This document shows positions 1 to 8,705 of a stretch of DNA of 64,000 nt, piece after piece. Made by a program: the position numbers and the translations under genes. The DNA is from Aestuariibacter sp. A3R04 (GTDB lineage: Bacteria > Pseudomonadota > Gammaproteobacteria > Enterobacterales > Alteromonadaceae), in the NCBI RefSeq assembly GCF_018860805.1, contig NZ_JAHKQR010000011.1:533647-597646 (forward strand). Direction: 5' to 3'. Under the pieces are notes generated by a model. That model saw only the letters and a list, made by a program, of their open reading frames with translations. It did no database searches and was not told the DNA's origin. Numbering within the stretch: position 1 is the stretch's first letter; each line of letters begins with the position of its first letter.

Positions 1-1026
1 AAGTTGTGTTTCGATTGCGCTTACCTGTTGCTGCCAATGACCTCTCTGAATGAGCGATAGGCTGGCACTTGCAACTGCACAGGCCAAGGGATTGCCCATG
101 TAAGTTGGTCCGTGCATAAACACGCCAGGCTCGCCCTGACAAACACCTAGGGCAACATCTTCAGAGCAGAGCGTTGCTGCCAGGGTCATGTAACCGCCGG
201 TCAGTGCTTTACCAACGCACATGATATCCGGGCTAATACTGGCGTGGTTACAACCGAACAATTTACCTGTGCGACCAAATCCAGTGGCAATTTCATCGCA
301 AATAAGTAGTACGTCATAGGCGTCGCAGAGTTGCCGGCATTGCTTGAGATATTCAGGGTGATAAATGCGCATGCCTCCCGCGCCCTGAACCACCGGCTCA
401 ATAATCAGAGCGGCAAGTTCATGATGATGGCGTTCAAATAATTCCTGTAAAGGTAAGATATCATCTTCACTAAAGGTCTGATCGAAGCGAGTTTGTGGGG
501 CTGGGGCAAATACTTGCTTGTTCAAAACATTGGAAAATAAAGTGTGCATACCGTTTACCGGGTCGCATACTGACATGGCGGCAAAAGTATCGCCGTGATA
601 ACCATTGCGCGGAGTGATTACGCGGTGCTTTTCCGGCCTTCCCTGGCAGGCCCAGTATTGCAGTGCCATCTTAAGAGCAACCTCAACAGATACGGATCCG
701 GAGTCGGCCAAAAATACGCGGTTCATACCAGATGGAGCGATGTCGAGCAATTGCTTACACACCCGTACCGCTGGTTCATGAGTCAGGCCCCCGAACATGA
801 CATGAGAAAACTTATCAATTTGCTTTTTTGCCGCTTCATTGAGAACAGGATGATTGTATCCGTGAACGGCTGCCCACCAACTTGACATGCCGTCTATAAG
901 TGTTTCGCCTGATGCCAGGTACAGTTCGGCACCGTTAGCCCCAATTACTTCAAAACATGGTAGTGGGGAGATTGCCGACGTGTAAGGATGCCAAATGTGC
1001 TGGCGATCAAAATCTATATTGCTCAA
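1..1026 (-). CDS. bioA: Adenosylmethionine-8-amino-7-oxononanoate aminotransferase, 3' end beyond window
   Basis: BioA transfers the amino group of S-adenosylmethionine to KAPA to give DAPA, the third step of biotin assembly; it is a cytosolic PLP enzyme. Reading the minus strand gives an opening like [14 protein letters not shown], then [15 protein letters not shown] and, further on, [11 protein letters not shown] and the PLP-lysine stretch [11 protein letters not shown], all typical of BioA. About 342 codons are visible and roughly the last 80-90 lie outside the window. There is no ATG near the start: an in-frame TGA sits just upstream, so TTG at 1026 is the best start. The gene diverges from bioB across a 98-bp control region. 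Product very sure, exact start less so. Confidence 0.95.
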   Translation of the reverse strand, partial: MSNIDFDRQHIWHPYTSAISPLPCFEVIGANGAELYLASGETLIDGMSSWWAAVHGYNHPVLNEAAKKQIDKFSHVMFGGLTHEPAVRVCKQLLDIAPSGMNRVFLADSGSVSVEVALKMALQYWACQGRPEKHRVITPRNGYHGDTFAAMSVCDPVNGMHTLFSNVLNKQVFAPAPQTRFDQTFSEDDILPLQELFERHHHELAALIIEPVVQGAGGMRIYHPEYLKQCRQLCDAYDVLLICDEIATGFGRTGKLFGCNHASISPDIMCVGKALTGGYMTLAATLCSEDVALGVCQGEPGVFMHGPTYMGNPLACAVASASLSLIQRGHWQQQVSAIETQL

Positions 1027-1057
1027 AATTCAACCATTGGTAAAGTTTTTGTATTGG

Positions 1058-1091
1058 TCAGAGTTGACAACTCTGATGTTGTGCATAGACT
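1058..1091 (+). promoter_or_regulatory. bioA/bioB divergent control region: palindrome over bioB promoter
   Basis: A perfect palindrome with 9-base arms around one central base (TCAGAGTTG-A-CAACTCTGA, 1058-1076) covers a consensus -35 box TTGACA (1064-1069). A -10-like TAGACT follows at 1086-1091 with a 16-base spacer, directed at bioB. In Enterobacteria the biotin repressor BirA binds a palindrome in the same divergent bioA/bioB space. The half-sites here do not match the E. coli TTGTAAACC motif, so binding by BirA is an inference from position. Confidence 0.6.
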
Positions 1092-1124
1092 AAGCCAGCT
1101 CAAAACAATAGTAAAGGATACGGC

Positions 1125-2225
1125 ATGACAACAGCGGTTAATGCACCACAACTTCAGGCAGATATAAGACATGACTGGACTTCACAGGAGGTTCAGGCGT
1201 TATTTGCCATGCCGTTTAACGATTTGCTCTTTAAGGCCCAAACGATTCACAGACAGTATTTCGATCCCAATGAAGTACAGGTAAGTACATTATTGTCGAT
1301 TAAAACCGGTGCGTGTCCTGAAGATTGCAAGTATTGCCCGCAGTCAGCGAGGTATGATACTGGGTTGGAAAAAGAGCGACTATTGGAAATTGAAAAAGTT
1401 ATCCAGCGTGCGCGGGAAGCCAAAGCGGCAGGTTCTACCCGATTCTGTATGGGAGCTGCATGGCGCAATCCTCGCGACCGGGACATGCCCTATGTTACTC
1501 AGATGGTCTCTGAGGTGAAAAAACTCGGCCTGGAAACGTGTATGACACTGGGCATGCTAACCCGTGAGCAGGCCATAGCATTAAAGCAAGCGGGTCTTGA
1601 TTATTACAATCACAATCTGGATACGTCTCCGGAATTTTACGGCGACATAATCACAACTCGTACATACAGCGATCGCCTGGATACGCTGCAAAACGTCCGA
1701 GACGCGGGGATGAATGTCTGTTCAGGAGGCATTGTGGGCATGGGAGAATCGGCGTCAGATCGTGCCGGTCTGCTGGTACAACTGGCGAATTTGCCGGAAC
1801 ATCCACAAAGTGTACCCATCAACATGCTGGTGAAAGTGGAAGGCACACCATTGGACAACGTGGAAGATTTGGAGCCCTTTGAGTTTATTCGCACTATTGC
1901 GGTGGCTCGCATTATGATGCCTGCATCACACGTTCGTTTGTCTGCGGGGCGGGAAAACATGAACGAGCAAATGCAGGCGTTGTGTTTTATGGCTGGGGCT
2001 AATTCAATATTTTATGGCTGTAAGTTGTTGACTACCTCCAATCCGGACACTCATGAAGACGTATTGCTGTTTAAAAAACTGGGTATTAATACCGAGCGCA
2101 CCCGGGCGTTTTCTGATGAAGCCCATGCGCAGGCCTTACAAGATGAAATTGCCACGCAAAATAACGCTGAAGATTTGTTTTACGATGCTACAGCAGGGAA
2201 AAAATCTCAGTTGTCGGAGGCCTGA
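1125..2225 (+). CDS. bioB: Biotin synthase
   Basis: Radical-SAM enzyme that inserts sulfur into dethiobiotin to make biotin, the last step of the pathway. The 366-residue protein carries the radical-SAM cluster motif CPEDCKYC at residues 64-71, the [2Fe-2S] cysteines in [17 protein letters not shown] and [12 protein letters not shown], and the Arg-containing VRLSAGREN. Length is a little above the E. coli protein (346). An AAAGGA ribosome-binding site precedes the ATG. It is the first gene of bioBFCD; its TGA stop shares one base with the bioF ATG (TGATG), so translation is probably coupled. Transcription likely starts from the promoter at 1064-1091 and responds to biotin demand. Confidence 0.98.
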   Translation: MTTAVNAPQLQADIRHDWTSQEVQALFAMPFNDLLFKAQTIHRQYFDPNEVQVSTLLSIKTGACPEDCKYCPQSARYDTGLEKERLLEIEKVIQRAREAKAAGSTRFCMGAAWRNPRDRDMPYVTQMVSEVKKLGLETCMTLGMLTREQAIALKQAGLDYYNHNLDTSPEFYGDIITTRTYSDRLDTLQNVRDAGMNVCSGGIVGMGESASDRAGLLVQLANLPEHPQSVPINMLVKVEGTPLDNVEDLEPFEFIRTIAVARIMMPASHVRLSAGRENMNEQMQALCFMAGANSIFYGCKLLTTSNPDTHEDVLLFKKLGINTERTRAFSDEAHAQALQDEIATQNNAEDLFYDATAGKKSQLSEA

Positions 2226-3382
2226 TGGCGTTTGATTTTATTCACGCTGGGTTACAGGAAAAACAAGAAGCCGGGTATTTGCGTGAGCGGGTTTGCATCG
2301 AGTATGAAAAAGACGCCATTATTTGTATTAATGGTGAGCACTACCTGAATTTTGCCAGCAACGACTATCTTGGTATGCGTCAGCACCACGGTGTGCTTCA
2401 AAGCTGGGTTGAAGGCCTTGCCCAGTTTGGCGGTGGCAGTGGTGCGTCGCCATTGGTGACTGGCTATACTCAGGCCCATTGCGCGTTGGAAAGCTATTTG
2501 GAAGAACACTTACAACGTGAAGCTGTGCTGTTGTTTAATTCGGGTTTTGCAGCCAATCAGGCGATTTGCCAAGCATTACTTAAGTCCGACGTTCAGGTGT
2601 TTGTCGATCGCTACATGCATGCATCATTCTTAGACGGCGTAATGGCGGGCAAAGCCAAGTTTAAACGATATAACCACAACGACAAGCAACAGCTTTCGAG
2701 CCTGCTTGCCGCGAGTAGCGGTGACAAGCTGGTGGCCACAGAAGGTATATTTAGCATGGATGGTGATGCCGCACCTGTGCGAGATATGGCGGAAATGTGC
2801 CGGCAGCATGATGCTTGGTTAATGCTCGATGATGCCCATGGCTTTGGCGTATTCGGTGATAACGGATTGGGTACGGTTGAGCAATATCAACTGTCGCAAC
2901 AGGACGCGCCCCTTGTCATGGGGACTTTTGGGAAAGCGGTAGGCACAGCGGGCGCATTTGTGGCGGGGAGTCAGTCGCTTGTTGAATATTTGATTAACCA
3001 TGCAAGACACTACATCTATTCAACCTCCATACCAGCTTCTCAGGCCGTTGCAACCTTGTTTTCGTTAACTGCAATTAGCACAGGGAATGAGCGCGAGAGA
3101 CTTAAGAGTAACATCGCCTTTTTTCGAGAACAGGTACAGCAGCACGGGTTTGACATTCTTCCTTCTGAAAGCGCAATTCAGCCTTTGATCATTGGTGACC
3201 CTAACAAAGCGATGGCATTCTCCGCACAACTGCGACAACGAGGAATTTGGGTGCCGGCTATACGGTATCCCACCGTACCAAAGGGATCAGACAGGTTGCG
3301 TATCACGCTAAGTGCACAGCACGTGGAAAAAGACATCAGTGTACTTGTGGATGCACTGGCGTTAGCCAGAGATTCAGTATGA
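2225..3382 (+). CDS. bioF: 8-amino-7-oxononanoate synthase
   Basis: PLP enzyme of the alpha-oxoamine synthase family that condenses pimeloyl-ACP with L-alanine to form KAPA. The 385-residue length is normal for BioF. Visible marks are FASNDYLGM near the N-terminus, the glycine-rich FGGGSGASPLVTGY, DDAHGFGVFG (cofactor-contacting Asp/His) and the PLP lysine in GTFGKAVG at about residue 237. Its start overlaps the bioB stop by one base and its stop overlaps the bioC start region, so bioB, bioF and bioC form a tightly packed unit. The ATG at 2225 is preceded by GTCGGAGG inside bioB, a good ribosome-binding site. Confidence 0.98.
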   Translation: MAFDFIHAGLQEKQEAGYLRERVCIEYEKDAIICINGEHYLNFASNDYLGMRQHHGVLQSWVEGLAQFGGGSGASPLVTGYTQAHCALESYLEEHLQREAVLLFNSGFAANQAICQALLKSDVQVFVDRYMHASFLDGVMAGKAKFKRYNHNDKQQLSSLLAASSGDKLVATEGIFSMDGDAAPVRDMAEMCRQHDAWLMLDDAHGFGVFGDNGLGTVEQYQLSQQDAPLVMGTFGKAVGTAGAFVAGSQSLVEYLINHARHYIYSTSIPASQAVATLFSLTAISTGNERERLKSNIAFFREQVQQHGFDILPSESAIQPLIIGDPNKAMAFSAQLRQRGIWVPAIRYPTVPKGSDRLRITLSAQHVEKDISVLVDALALARDSV

Positions 3383-4176
3383 TGGCAGACCAAACGGTGG
3401 TGGCCTGCCCACGAGATTGCGTGCGAAAAAAAGCCATCGCAGCGCGCTTTAGCAAAGCCTGCCGTTCCTACGATGAAACGGCACATATTCAAGCGACTAT
3501 CGCCAGTGATGTGCGTGACCGCATGGGGACGATTCAAGGTGGGGCATTATTGGATATTGGTTGTGCCACCGGTACGCTAACCGCTAAATTGAAGACGTTT
3601 GCCAGCGCAATTACCGCTGTGGATATTTCACCGAAAATGATTTCAAGCGCACAATCCCGGCACCGTGATATTCAGTTTTTTGAAGGTCAGGCAGAAGCTT
3701 TGCCCTTCCAAAACGACATATTTCACCTCGTCTATTCTTCAATGGCACTGCAATGGGTGTCGTCCCCGGGGTTGGCGATGGATGAAATTCACCGGGTATT
3801 AAAAAAACGGGGTACTGCTTATCTTGCCATTATGGTTGCCGGTTCCTTTCAAGAGCTTATCAGCGCAAGGGCTGCGGCGTCCCTTCCAGACACAGTGAAC
3901 TCGCTGGCAAGTGTATTGGCATGGCAAAATGCAGCGATCAGTAGCGGTTTAAACATTCAAGGGTCTGCAATTACCTCATACGTCGACAGGTTTTCCAATG
4001 TGCGACAGTTGTTGCGCTCTATCACCGGGGTTGGAGCGGGTTTGTCGCTGGCCAATGCCAGTGTGAAACCCCTTAACCGCACGAAACTCGATGCCTTGCA
4101 GAAGGTATACGTGCAAGACGATAACCGCTTATTTCCACTTACTTATCAGGTTCTACATTTAACGCTGGAAAAATAA
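3379..4176 (+). CDS. bioC: Malonyl-ACP O-methyltransferase
   Basis: SAM-dependent methyltransferase that methylates the free carboxyl of malonyl-ACP so that fatty acid synthase can build the pimeloyl chain. The class I SAM motif LLDIGCATG is at residues 57-65, with the later acidic strand AVDISPKMI and ALQWV typical of BioC. An in-frame ATG exists further upstream inside bioF (3247), but homologous sequence starts only near ACPRDCVRKKAIAARFSKAC, so I place the start at the tandem ATG ATG of 3379/3382, overlapping the bioF stop (ATGATGG with TGA). That gives 265 residues, close to the E. coli BioC length (251). The stop is one base from the bioD ATG. Confidence 0.94.
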   Translation: MMADQTVVACPRDCVRKKAIAARFSKACRSYDETAHIQATIASDVRDRMGTIQGGALLDIGCATGTLTAKLKTFASAITAVDISPKMISSAQSRHRDIQFFEGQAEALPFQNDIFHLVYSSMALQWVSSPGLAMDEIHRVLKKRGTAYLAIMVAGSFQELISARAAASLPDTVNSLASVLAWQNAAISSGLNIQGSAITSYVDRFSNVRQLLRSITGVGAGLSLANASVKPLNRTKLDALQKVYVQDDNRLFPLTYQVLHLTLEK

Positions 4177-4177
4177 C

Positions 4178-4852
4178 ATGTCCGTTTTTTTTGTCACAGG
4201 TACAGATACGGAAGTGGGCAAAACCTATGTCTCTTCTTTACTATTACAGGCTGCAGCTTCTGTTGGAAAGCGCACTGTCGGTTACAAACCTGTCTCCGCG
4301 GGGTGTGAGTTTATCAACGGGGAATGGAGCAACGAAGATGCTCGAGCATTGCAAAACGCATCGTCCATAGAGGTGTCCCTCCAGGATGTAAACCCCATCG
4401 CCCTTAAACCTCCTATTGCTCCTCATATTGCGGCGAAACAAGCCGGTCTGGAAATCACTCAGCAAAACATCATTGCCGGGTTTGAGCATTTAGTCGCGAA
4501 GCAACCTGATTTTATGCTAGTAGAAGGGGCCGGGGGATGGCGATTGCCCTTGTCTTCTTCGTTGTGGATGCCAGAGGTCGTCAAAGCGTTGAAACTGGAT
4601 GTCATTGTTGTGGTTGGTATGCGTTTAGGGTGCTTGAATCACGCCATGTTAACCATTGATGCTATCCAACGAGACGGACTAAAAGTGAAGGGCTGGGTGG
4701 CCAATCAGTTAAGTGCGCAGATGCCTGTTTATCAGGATAACCTCAATACGTTAAAAGGGGCAATAAGCGCCCCTCTTATCGCCGAGATTCCCTTCTCTCA
4801 ATCCGTTGAGGCGTTACAGCGCATCATCCACCGAATGGAGGTATTGGCTTAA
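4178..4852 (+). CDS. bioD: ATP-dependent dethiobiotin synthetase
   Basis: Closes the ureido ring of DAPA with CO2 and ATP to give dethiobiotin, the substrate of BioB. The 224-residue protein has the P-loop GTDTEVGKT at residues 8-16 and the EGAGGWRLPLS loop typical of BioD, and belongs to the P-loop NTPase deviant-Walker group. It is the last gene of bioBFCD, one base after the bioC stop. Its 3' end overlaps the convergent pepE gene by about 39 bases, and I see no terminator between them. Confidence 0.97.
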   Translation: MSVFFVTGTDTEVGKTYVSSLLLQAAASVGKRTVGYKPVSAGCEFINGEWSNEDARALQNASSIEVSLQDVNPIALKPPIAPHIAAKQAGLEITQQNIIAGFEHLVAKQPDFMLVEGAGGWRLPLSSSLWMPEVVKALKLDVIVVVGMRLGCLNHAMLTIDAIQRDGLKVKGWVANQLSAQMPVYQDNLNTLKGAISAPLIAEIPFSQSVEALQRIIHRMEVLA

Positions 4853-5545
4853 ATCGTCCCCGTCTGAAAGCAATTTTTTTTGCTTTCCTAAGAACACATA
4901 ACCGCCAGATTTTCCCTTAAAAGTCAGGGTATTATTTGTCAGTGATAACGCAGTTCCCTCGCGAATAGCCAGCACGGCGGTAGTAGGATTTAACGCAGTA
5001 AATTCGCGAAGCCGTTGATCCCGCGTTTCTCCGTTAAAACCCGGTGGGTGATAATCGGAGTAATGTGGATTGAGCTGACAAGGCAGAACGTCAAGTGCAT
5101 TAAAAGAAGGTGGCTCGATAATCGGCATATCGTTGGTTGTTCGTATGGTTGCACCGCAAATATTAGAACCCGCGCTCCAGCCGATATACGGCGTACCACC
5201 GTCGATGGCGAGCTTTAGCAGAGGGATAAGGGAGAGTTTGTAAAGACAATGTAACAAGTTGAACGTGTTACCTCCGCCAACCATCATCGCCGTGTCTTGC
5301 CTGATAGCCTGAGAAACGGCTTCGGCTGGGTTTGCTTCAGTGTGCAGGCCTCTAATGTTCAAATGGGGTAAAGCCTGTTGTACTTTTTCCGTGTATTCGT
5401 CCCAAGATACGGTTACCCCAGCGTACGGGACAAACAGGATGTCGCGGATCGGGCCCAAGTGTGCAAGAATGAGGGGCTTGGCGTGAAGTAAGTAATCTTC
5501 GTCTCCTACGCGGGAGCTACTTAACATAAGTACGTGGGCAGGCAT
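4814..5545 (-). CDS. pepE: Dipeptidase E (aspartyl dipeptidase, family S51)
   Basis: Cytosolic serine peptidase that hydrolyses dipeptides with N-terminal Asp. The nucleophile elbow GWSAGSN places the catalytic Ser at about residue 124; GGGNTFNLL and LNPHY, with the likely catalytic His, are also family marks. An open frame extends upstream to 5827 but lacks homology. The start at 5545 (MPAHVLMLSSSR) has a GGAG ribosome-binding site six bases ahead and gives 243 residues; the Salmonella enzyme has 229. The C-terminus overlaps the convergent bioD end. It is divergent from the phosphatase gene at 5644, with about 98 bases between them for both promoters. Confidence 0.93.
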   Translation of the reverse strand: MPAHVLMLSSSRVGDEDYLLHAKPLILAHLGPIRDILFVPYAGVTVSWDEYTEKVQQALPHLNIRGLHTEANPAEAVSQAIRQDTAMMVGGGNTFNLLHCLYKLSLIPLLKLAIDGGTPYIGWSAGSNICGATIRTTNDMPIIEPPSFNALDVLPCQLNPHYSDYHPPGFNGETRDQRLREFTALNPTTAVLAIREGTALSLTNNTLTFKGKSGGYVFLGKQKKLLSDGDDLSQYLHSVDDAL

Positions 5546-5643
5546 ATGGTCTCCATAGGTCGTAGCATAATTTTTTTCATCATACTTGAAGCCAGTGGCT
5601 GTGTTTAGCCCGTGTGCTGTATTGTTTTGATGTAGGGTTTCAA

Positions 5644-6111
5644 ATGGATAAAAAACCATCGGTATTGTTTGTGTGTCTGGGGAACATTTGTCGTTCCCCC
5701 ACCGCAGAGGCCGTATTTCGCCACAAAGCGAAACAGGCCGGTCTAGCAGTGGATATTGAGTCTGCCGGTACCCACGGGTATCACATTGGTAAAGAACCTG
5801 ATAAGCGTTCTCAAGCTTGCGGTGCACAAAGGGGGTACTCGTTTGAGGGCATCAGTTGTCGGCGTGTGGAAAGCCGTGATTTTGAACATTTCGATTTCAT
5901 TCTTGCCATGGACGAAAGTAATTTCGACAACTTGCACAAAGTATGTCCTGATGAATTTAAACATAAAATTCGTTATTTTCTGGAATTTACCACCGGTCCA
6001 GAACGCGAAGTCCCGGATCCATACTACGGTGGAAAACGCGGCTTTGAGTTGGTGTTAGACCTCATCGAGCAAGCGTCAGACGGACTCATTCAGCACTTGC
6101 AAGGTCACTAA
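5644..6111 (+). CDS. Low-molecular-weight protein tyrosine phosphatase
   Basis: Cytosolic phosphatase fold of about 155 residues. The active-site loop CLGNICRS (C11-S18) has the CX5R(S) signature with nucleophile C11 and R17, and the general-acid Asp is in the PDPYYGG loop (D125). I chose ATG 5644 over 5614 because the fold begins directly with VLFVCLGN. In bacteria this family is either a partner of an exopolysaccharide tyrosine kinase (Wzb-type) or a stand-alone enzyme. No kinase or wza/wzc gene is nearby, so the stand-alone form is more likely; the substrate is not evident. Confidence 0.93.
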   Translation: MDKKPSVLFVCLGNICRSPTAEAVFRHKAKQAGLAVDIESAGTHGYHIGKEPDKRSQACGAQRGYSFEGISCRRVESRDFEHFDFILAMDESNFDNLHKVCPDEFKHKIRYFLEFTTGPEREVPDPYYGGKRGFELVLDLIEQASDGLIQHLQGH

Positions 6112-6298
6112 GAAATCGATCTGGCCTATTGGTCATCACTTTTTGGAAGGTATTTAAATTCATTGTTGCTTTATGGCTCTCGTCTGCGCAAAAAAATCAC
6201 TTTTTTTCTCACGTCATGATCTGCGGTACAAACAGAATTGTGTTAACATGTGGGCAATGAATACGGGCCATCGCTATCAATAAATACGAGGAGTAAGC

Positions 6299-7645
6299 GT
6301 GAGTAACTGGCAACCCGACAGCTGGAGAAAAAAGCCAATTCTGCAGCAACCTGAATATGACAATCAGGAACAAGTAGCACAAGTTGAACAAACATTGAGC
6401 TCGTATCCTCCGCTCGTGTTTGCAGCTGAAGCCCGTGAACTGCGTCGTCAGCTCGGCGAAGTGGCTCAGGGCAAAGGTTTTTTATTGCAGGGTGGGGATT
6501 GCGCAGAATCTTTTGATGAGTTCAACGCGCCAAAAATTCGCGACACGTTTAAAGTTTTGCTGCAAATGGCCATTGTGATGACTTTTGCCGGTCGTTGCCC
6601 GGTAACTAAGGTCGCCCGCATGGCTGGGCAGTATGCTAAGCCGCGTTCTTCTGATGTTGAAACCATCAACGGTGTTACGCTGCCAAGTTATCGCGGAGAT
6701 ATCATTAATAGTTTCGAATTTACTGAAGATGCTCGCCGACCTGATCCACAGCGGTTGTTGGATGCCTATCATCGTAGTGCATCCACGCTCAATTTATTGC
6801 GGGCGTTTGCACAGGGTGGTTTGGCAGATCTTAGCGAAGTGAATCGCTGGAATATGGCATTTGTGGAAAACAGCCCCCTTAAAGATCGCTATCAGGATAT
6901 GGCTGGTCGCATTCAGGATGCCATTGAGTTTATGAAAGTCATTGGACTGAATGCTTTGAACACGCCAGCTTTGCATGAAACGACGCTGTTTACTTCTCAC
7001 GAAGCCTTGTTGTTGAATTACGAACAGGCGCTGACACGCACAGACACTCTTACTGGCAAGCCTTACAATTGTTCTGCCCATATGGTGTGGATTGGTGAGA
7101 GGACCCGTCAGCTCGATCATGCACATGTGGAATTTTTCCGCGGCATTCACAACCCCATTGGTGTGAAAGTGGGCCCCACTATGGACGAAGATGAGCTGAT
7201 CAGGCTGATCGACGTGTTAAGCCCTGACAACGATCCTGGCCGTCTTACGCTTATCACTCGTATGGGGGCCGACAAGTTAGAGCAAAATTTGCCCCGGTTG
7301 TTACGCAGAGTTAAGGCGGAAGGTCGCAACGTTGTCTGGAGTTCAGACCCTATGCACGGCAATACTTTTTCGGCTTCAAGTGGATATAAAACCCGGAATT
7401 TCGACGCTATATTAAGTGAAATTCGCCAGTTCTTCGCGGCGCATGAAGCCGAAGGAACGCACGCTGGTGGCGTTCATCTTGAAATGACCGGTCAGCATGT
7501 GACTGAATGTACTGGCGGAGCATATCAGATATCTGATGAAGATCTGAAGCAAGCCTATAAAACGCAGTGCGATCCGCGTTTAAATGCCGATCAGGTTTTG
7601 GAGATGGCCTTCTTGGTTGCAGATCACCTGCGAAATGGCCACTAA
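6299..7645 (+). CDS. 3-deoxy-7-phosphoheptulonate (DAHP) synthase, class II
   Basis: Joins phosphoenolpyruvate and erythrose 4-phosphate in the first step of the shikimate pathway. The 448-residue protein is the plant/Mycobacterium type (class II): [33 protein letters not shown] and [10 protein letters not shown] segments are all present, as is the metal-binding stretch near DPMHGN and [10 protein letters not shown]. It starts with GTG at 6299, set by a GAGGAG ribosome-binding site six bases ahead. It stands alone, away from the trp genes at 35-42 kb that draw on its product. A perfect hairpin follows the stop. I saw no convincing TyrR or TrpR site in the 187-base leader. Confidence 0.96.
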   Translation: MSNWQPDSWRKKPILQQPEYDNQEQVAQVEQTLSSYPPLVFAAEARELRRQLGEVAQGKGFLLQGGDCAESFDEFNAPKIRDTFKVLLQMAIVMTFAGRCPVTKVARMAGQYAKPRSSDVETINGVTLPSYRGDIINSFEFTEDARRPDPQRLLDAYHRSASTLNLLRAFAQGGLADLSEVNRWNMAFVENSPLKDRYQDMAGRIQDAIEFMKVIGLNALNTPALHETTLFTSHEALLLNYEQALTRTDTLTGKPYNCSAHMVWIGERTRQLDHAHVEFFRGIHNPIGVKVGPTMDEDELIRLIDVLSPDNDPGRLTLITRMGADKLEQNLPRLLRRVKAEGRNVVWSSDPMHGNTFSASSGYKTRNFDAILSEIRQFFAAHEAEGTHAGGVHLEMTGQHVTECTGGAYQISDEDLKQAYKTQCDPRLNADQVLEMAFLVADHLRNGH

Positions 7646-7655
7646 GTACTGATAA

Positions 7656-7683
7656 ATGCGCTGTCACTATTCTGACAGCGCAT
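7656..7683. terminator. Hairpin between converging genes
   Basis: Perfect 10-bp stem ATGCGCTGTC / GACAGCGCAT with an 8-base loop, 10 bases after the DAHP synthase stop and overlapping the last codons of the opposing small gene. It is followed on the plus strand by a C/T-rich run rather than pure T, so it is a plausible but not classic terminator. Confidence 0.6.
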
Positions 7684-7987
7684 CCTTCCTTTCTTCCTCG
7701 GTTAATACCCCAACAAAAATTGTGCTTCTGCGCAATGCATACCACCTTGGCTCAACGCTCAAGAGTTGCGCACTAAATACTTCTGGTTCTTCTAGCTCAA
7801 GCAGGCTCTGCCAAAGTAAGTAGCTGCCATATCGAATGAGCTTTTGTTCGTACCGTTTTTCTAACACCTTCTTTGCTTGCATTATAAAGAGGGGCTGAGC
7901 GATAACTTTTTTTGCAATTGCCCGGTGAATGGCAAGGATTCTGTCATCAATAAGGTTATTTTTCTGCCTTTTGGTTTGTGAGTACAT
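7667..7987 (-). CDS. Hypothetical protein, 106 residues
   Basis: I do not recognise this family. The frame is open back to 8146, but the stretch upstream of 7987 runs over the divergent DUF3224 gene and its promoter space, so the start MYSQTKRQKN at 7987 is preferred. The protein is basic in the first half (KKVIAQPLFIMQAKKVLEKRYEQKLIRYGSYL) and probably all alpha-helical, with no signal peptide or membrane segment. It is convergent with DAHP synthase and divergent from the DUF3224 gene. Coding status rests on frame length and regular composition only. Confidence 0.65.
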   Translation of the reverse strand: MYSQTKRQKNNLIDDRILAIHRAIAKKVIAQPLFIMQAKKVLEKRYEQKLIRYGSYLLWQSLLELEEPEVFSAQLLSVEPRWYALRRSTIFVGVLTEEERKDALSE

Positions 7988-8072
7988 GGAACTAAAAGCG
8001 CTAGTAAATTGCGATGAGATATGTATGATTATACAGTAGTGTGTGGCAATTACCAAAGTATAAGGAAAGAAC

Positions 8073-8468
8073 ATGCAAGCCAGTGGAGAATTTACAGTAG
8101 CCCTGCAACCAGTAGATTGTAGTGTGAAGGCGCAAGGCGGTCTCAAGCCAGCGAGAATGACTATCAGTAAGCATTTTCAGGGGCCGTTAACTGCAGAAAG
8201 CCACGGCGAAATGTTGTCAGTAATGACGACTACATCCGGTTCGGCCGGTTATGTAGCAATAGAGATAGTCACCGGTGCTCTGAAAGGTAAAACAGGAACC
8301 TTTGCGCTACAACATTTCGGCTTAATGGATAAGGGCCAGGACAGTTTAACACTTAAAGTCATTCCTGATTCGGGCACGGATGCACTCACTGGTTTAAGGG
8401 GAGACATGACCATTCACATTAAAGACGGTGTGCATTACTATCACTTCGATTACCAATTGAGTAATTAA
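8073..8468 (+). CDS. DUF3224 domain protein
   Basis: A 131-residue protein that looks like the DUF3224 family: MxASGEFTVxLxP opening, the FQGPLTAESHGEMLS segment and the KGKTGTFALQHFG and DGVHYYHFDYQL segments. These proteins are small cytosolic beta-barrels with no assigned reaction; they resemble allene-oxide-cyclase-like barrels. There is no signal peptide. An AAGGAAAG ribosome-binding site sits seven bases ahead of the ATG. The gene appears to be single, between a divergent hypothetical gene and a convergent DUF3820 gene. Family assignment is from recognition of the sequence pattern. Confidence 0.85.
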   Translation: MQASGEFTVALQPVDCSVKAQGGLKPARMTISKHFQGPLTAESHGEMLSVMTTTSGSAGYVAIEIVTGALKGKTGTFALQHFGLMDKGQDSLTLKVIPDSGTDALTGLRGDMTIHIKDGVHYYHFDYQLSN

Positions 8469-8487
8469 ATGCAGCCCGACATCCTGT

Positions 8488-8703
8488 TCAGTCGTCCTCT
8501 ACAAGCGGTTCGGCTAAGGCTTCCAGCCCGTTGAGTTTAATTTCGTAGAGCAACGCCAGTTGCTCTCCTAGTTTTCCCTTGGGGAAGCCTTGTTTGTGAA
8601 ACCACACCAAGTAGGGTTCCGGCAAATAGAAGAGCTTTCTACCCGCGTACTTGCCGAATGGCATAACCGTATTAACTGCTGTTTTTAAGAGGGAGGCGTC
8701 CAA
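8488..8703 (-). CDS. DUF3820 family protein
   Basis: Small cytosolic protein with the family core MPFGKYAGRKLFYLPEPYLVWF, GFPKGKLGEQLALLYEIKLNGLE. Function is unknown; the fold is often found near nucleases or exonuclease domains in other proteins. An ATG at 8739 would overlap the upstream ABC gene by 34 bases and has no ribosome-binding site. TTG at 8703 has AAAGGAG five bases ahead, and lies two bases after the ABC stop codon, so I prefer it (71 residues). It is probably the second gene of a two-gene operon with the ABC exporter and coupled to it. Confidence 0.82.
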   Translation of the reverse strand: MDASLLKTAVNTVMPFGKYAGRKLFYLPEPYLVWFHKQGFPKGKLGEQLALLYEIKLNGLEALAEPLVEDD

Positions 8704-8705
8704 GG

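Noticed and set aside
3247..3378. Longer N-terminus for bioC
   Set aside because: It lies within bioF in another frame and carries no BioC similarity; the ATG ATG at 3379 has the right position for coupling.
6112..6298. TrpR or TyrR operator ahead of DAHP synthase (TGTTAACA palindrome near 6240)
   Set aside because: Only eight bases are symmetric and neither consensus is met.
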